A stretch of 7,387 nt of DNA from an uncultured Eubacteriales bacterium. Its GTDB lineage: Bacteria > Bacillota > Clostridia > Oscillospirales > Acutalibacteraceae. The stretch is from contig ONYV01000052.1 of the NCBI GenBank assembly GCA_900322105.1, positions 1 through 7,387 of the forward strand, in the 5' to 3' direction. The translations under genes and the position numbers were made by a program. The notes below the pieces were generated by a model. The model did not search any database. It was not told where the DNA came from and saw only the letters and a list, made by a program, of their open reading frames with translations. Within the stretch, counting starts at the first letter, position 1; the number at the start of each line of letters is the position of its first letter. Positions 5,994 to 7,387 of the stretch are shown here, piece by piece.

Positions 5994-6018
5994 CCATCGC
6001 TATTGCATGGATCGCTTT

Positions 6019-7134
6019 TTAATCGGAAACATCCGTATCACGTAAGATCGAGATCGTGTAATCGGGATAAACGCTGTTGATCTTTTCTTTGAGCTTCTCT
6101 ATCAGCCCGTCAGGATCCGGCGCTTCAAAGTCGATCACCAGATCAAACCGTATGGACTTTTCCTGCATATCACAGAAAAAGCCGTGCAATTGCAGCACAT
6201 ATTTCTCCGTGACCGCCATTTCTGTGATCGTGCGGCGTATCTCGACGATCTCTTCGTTGAGGGTATTATGGGAATAAATACCCACCGCTGTGATGAGCAC
6301 ATGATTCTTTGCGGCTACGTTTTCGGCGATCTCACGGCTCACACGGTCGATCTTATCGGCTGTCCATGTGTCGGGTACGGAGATATGCACCGACGCCAGC
6401 CAGCGGTCAGGTCCGTAGTTCGTCATCACAAGGTCATAAGCGCCGATAACACCCTCTGTTTCACAAACAGTGCGCTTGACGGCAACGGAAAGCTGTGTGT
6501 CTACTCTCTCTCCAAGCAGTTTGCTGATGGTTTCACGTATCATCTCAACGCCTGCCTTGATGATGAACCCTGAGATCACAACGCCAAGATATGCTTCAAG
6601 TGAAACCCCCCACAGCAGGAAAATAACCGCCGCCACCAGCGTGGAAGCAGAGATCACCGCATCCTGCAATGCATCCGTACCTGAATTGACCAGCGCATCC
6701 GAATGCCATTTTTTGCCTGTTTTTCTGACATAAAGTCCCAGCACAATCTTCACGATGATCGCAGCGCCTACCACAATAAAGGTAACGTAAGTATATTTCG
6801 GCGTTTCGGGATGGACGATATTTTTGATCGACTCAATCAGAGAGGTAAAGCCTGCGTAGAGGATGATTACCGAGATCACCGCCGCCGCAATATTTTCATA
6901 CCTGCCGTGACCGAAAGGGTGCGCCTTGTCCGCAGGTCTGCCTGCTAACTTTGCCCCGATCACCGTGATGATCGACGAAAGCGCATCACTCATGTTGTTG
7001 ACGGCATCCAGCACGATGGCGATCGAACCCGAAAGCATTCCCACTGCCGCTTTGAATCCTGCCAAAAGCGCATTAGCGACAATGCCGATCACTCCTGTTC
7101 TGACGATCACCTTTTCTCTGTTTAGCTCTGCCAT
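6019..7134 (-). CDS. Cation diffusion facilitator (CDF) metal efflux transporter
   Basis: This protein of 371 residues is a proton-coupled exporter of divalent metals from the cytosol. Residues about 8-199 form the six-helix CDF membrane domain, with SGSIAIVLDAVNNMSDALSS (35-54) in helix 2 and the family signature HPFGHGRYE (72-80). Transport-site positions read D43/N47 in helix 2 and N150/D154 in helix 5, rather than the D-D and H-D of zinc/iron FieF types, so manganese is possible but unproven. The cytosolic dimerisation domain (about 210-285) is followed by an extra 80-residue module ending YPDYTISILRDTDVSD, as in long clostridial CDFs. Start chosen at 7134, not the in-frame ATG at 7152: GGAGG (7146-7142) lies 7 bases before 7134 and inside the longer frame. 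No clear promoter is visible; a repeat array lies immediately upstream. Confidence 0.93.
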   Translation of the reverse strand: MAELNREKVIVRTGVIGIVANALLAGFKAAVGMLSGSIAIVLDAVNNMSDALSSIITVIGAKLAGRPADKAHPFGHGRYENIAAAVISVIILYAGFTSLIESIKNIVHPETPKYTYVTFIVVGAAIIVKIVLGLYVRKTGKKWHSDALVNSGTDALQDAVISASTLVAAVIFLLWGVSLEAYLGVVISGFIIKAGVEMIRETISKLLGERVDTQLSVAVKRTVCETEGVIGAYDLVMTNYGPDRWLASVHISVPDTWTADKIDRVSREIAENVAAKNHVLITAVGIYSHNTLNEEIVEIRRTITEMAVTEKYVLQLHGFFCDMQEKSIRFDLVIDFEAPDPDGLIEKLKEKINSVYPDYTISILRDTDVSD

Positions 7135-7156
7135 ATCTGTTCCTCCACTCATGTCT

Positions 7157-7180
7157 GAAAATAAGGCGGCAAGCTGCCGC
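7157..7180 (-). terminator. Terminator-like hairpin at the CDF-proximal end of the repeat array
   Basis: On the minus strand GCGGCA-GCT-TGCCGC (7180-7166) is followed by CTTATTTT (7165-7158). A GC-rich 6-bp stem with a T-rich tail fits an intrinsic terminator for a gene beyond the right edge, in which case CDF would need its own start point in the short gap before 7134. The stem is short and belongs to the repeat unit, so this function is inferred. Confidence 0.35.
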
Positions 7181-7387
7181 TCCCAATTGGGGAATCATTG
7201 GTGTTCTCTCTTCGCACCGCCGTCGCAGGCTGAAAGCCTGCTTTGGGCTGCGGCAAGCTGCCGCTCCCAATTTAGGGAATCACTGGTATTCTTCCTTCGT
7301 ACCGCCGTCGCAGTCTGAAAGCCTGCTTTGGGCTGCGGCAAGCTGCCGCTCCCAATTTAGGGAATCACTGGTATTCTTCCTTCGTAC
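7166..7387. repeat. Tandem array of 84-85 bp palindrome-containing repeats (two full copies, one cut by the window edge)
   Basis: Unit 1 is 7166-7249 (84 bp), unit 2 is 7250-7334 (85 bp) and unit 3 is 7335-7387 (53 bp seen). Units 2 and 3 are identical over the visible 53 bases. Unit 1 differs from unit 2 by about seven substitutions and one 1-base indel. Each full unit carries two hairpins: GCGGCA-AGC-TGCCGC at its start (7166-7180, 7250-7264, 7335-7349) and GCAGNCT-GAA-AGCCTGC near its end (7225-7241 in unit 1). The 84/85-base period and the indel argue against coding. Open frames across it on both strands are repeat artefacts. It is not CRISPR-like, as there are no unique spacers. Confidence 0.95.

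Noticed and set aside
6926..7318. Open frames on both strands through the right-edge repeats
   Set aside because: They are produced by the repeat units; the 84/85-base period shifts frame from copy to copy and the 5' parts are antisense to the CDF gene.
7166..7387. CRISPR array
   Set aside because: Units are contiguous 84-85 bp copies without unique spacers, and no cas gene is present.

Overview
The window looks like chromosomal DNA of a Gram-positive, Clostridia-type bacterium, most likely a gut Ruminococcus or relative in the Oscillospiraceae. This is inferred from three things: sigma-A type promoters with near-consensus boxes, strong AGGAGG ribosome binding sites 7-9 bases before starts, and protein families typical of that group (GIY-YIG protein of the LFLMDG...GVYFLFG type, ECF S component, long-tailed CDF exporter). 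No species can be fixed from the sequence alone.

Layout, left to right. At 1-489 (minus) lies the start of a GIY-YIG nuclease-family gene that runs off the left edge and has its own promoter. At 571-1575 (minus) is the classic rplM-rpsI operon (ribosomal proteins L13 and S9), with an A-tract-boosted promoter, a short hairpin leader and an intrinsic terminator. A 388-base stretch without a gene (1681-2068) separates it from the divergent birA gene (2069-3037, plus), a biotin-protein ligase with a DNA-binding head. birA and the next gene converge on a shared hairpin terminator at 3104-3150. That gene (3171-4991, minus) encodes a 606-residue YfbK-like von Willebrand A protein with an unusual N-terminal extension. 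Upstream of it, also on the minus strand, are an ECF-transporter S component (5263-5799) and a cation diffusion facilitator (6019-7134), each apparently a separate transcription unit. The right edge (7166-7387) is a tandem array of 84-85 bp palindrome-bearing repeats that continues beyond the window.

How the genes relate. Apart from rplM-rpsI there is no convincing multi-gene operon: promoters and terminators separate nearly every gene. The region reads as core housekeeping genes interspersed with single-gene units for membrane transport (vitamin-type uptake, metal export) and proteins of unknown role. BirA might link to vitamin import, but the S component here does not look like BioY and no BirA operator was recognised, so a biotin link is not supported.

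I see no defence island, CRISPR array, prophage or obvious new multi-gene system. The most noteworthy items are the 84-85 bp repeat array, a possible decayed relative of it at the other end of the CDF gene, the cytosolic-looking vWA protein with a CxxC motif and a Met/Pro-rich linker, and paired 8-bp boxes flanking the promoter and ribosome binding site of the ECF S gene.
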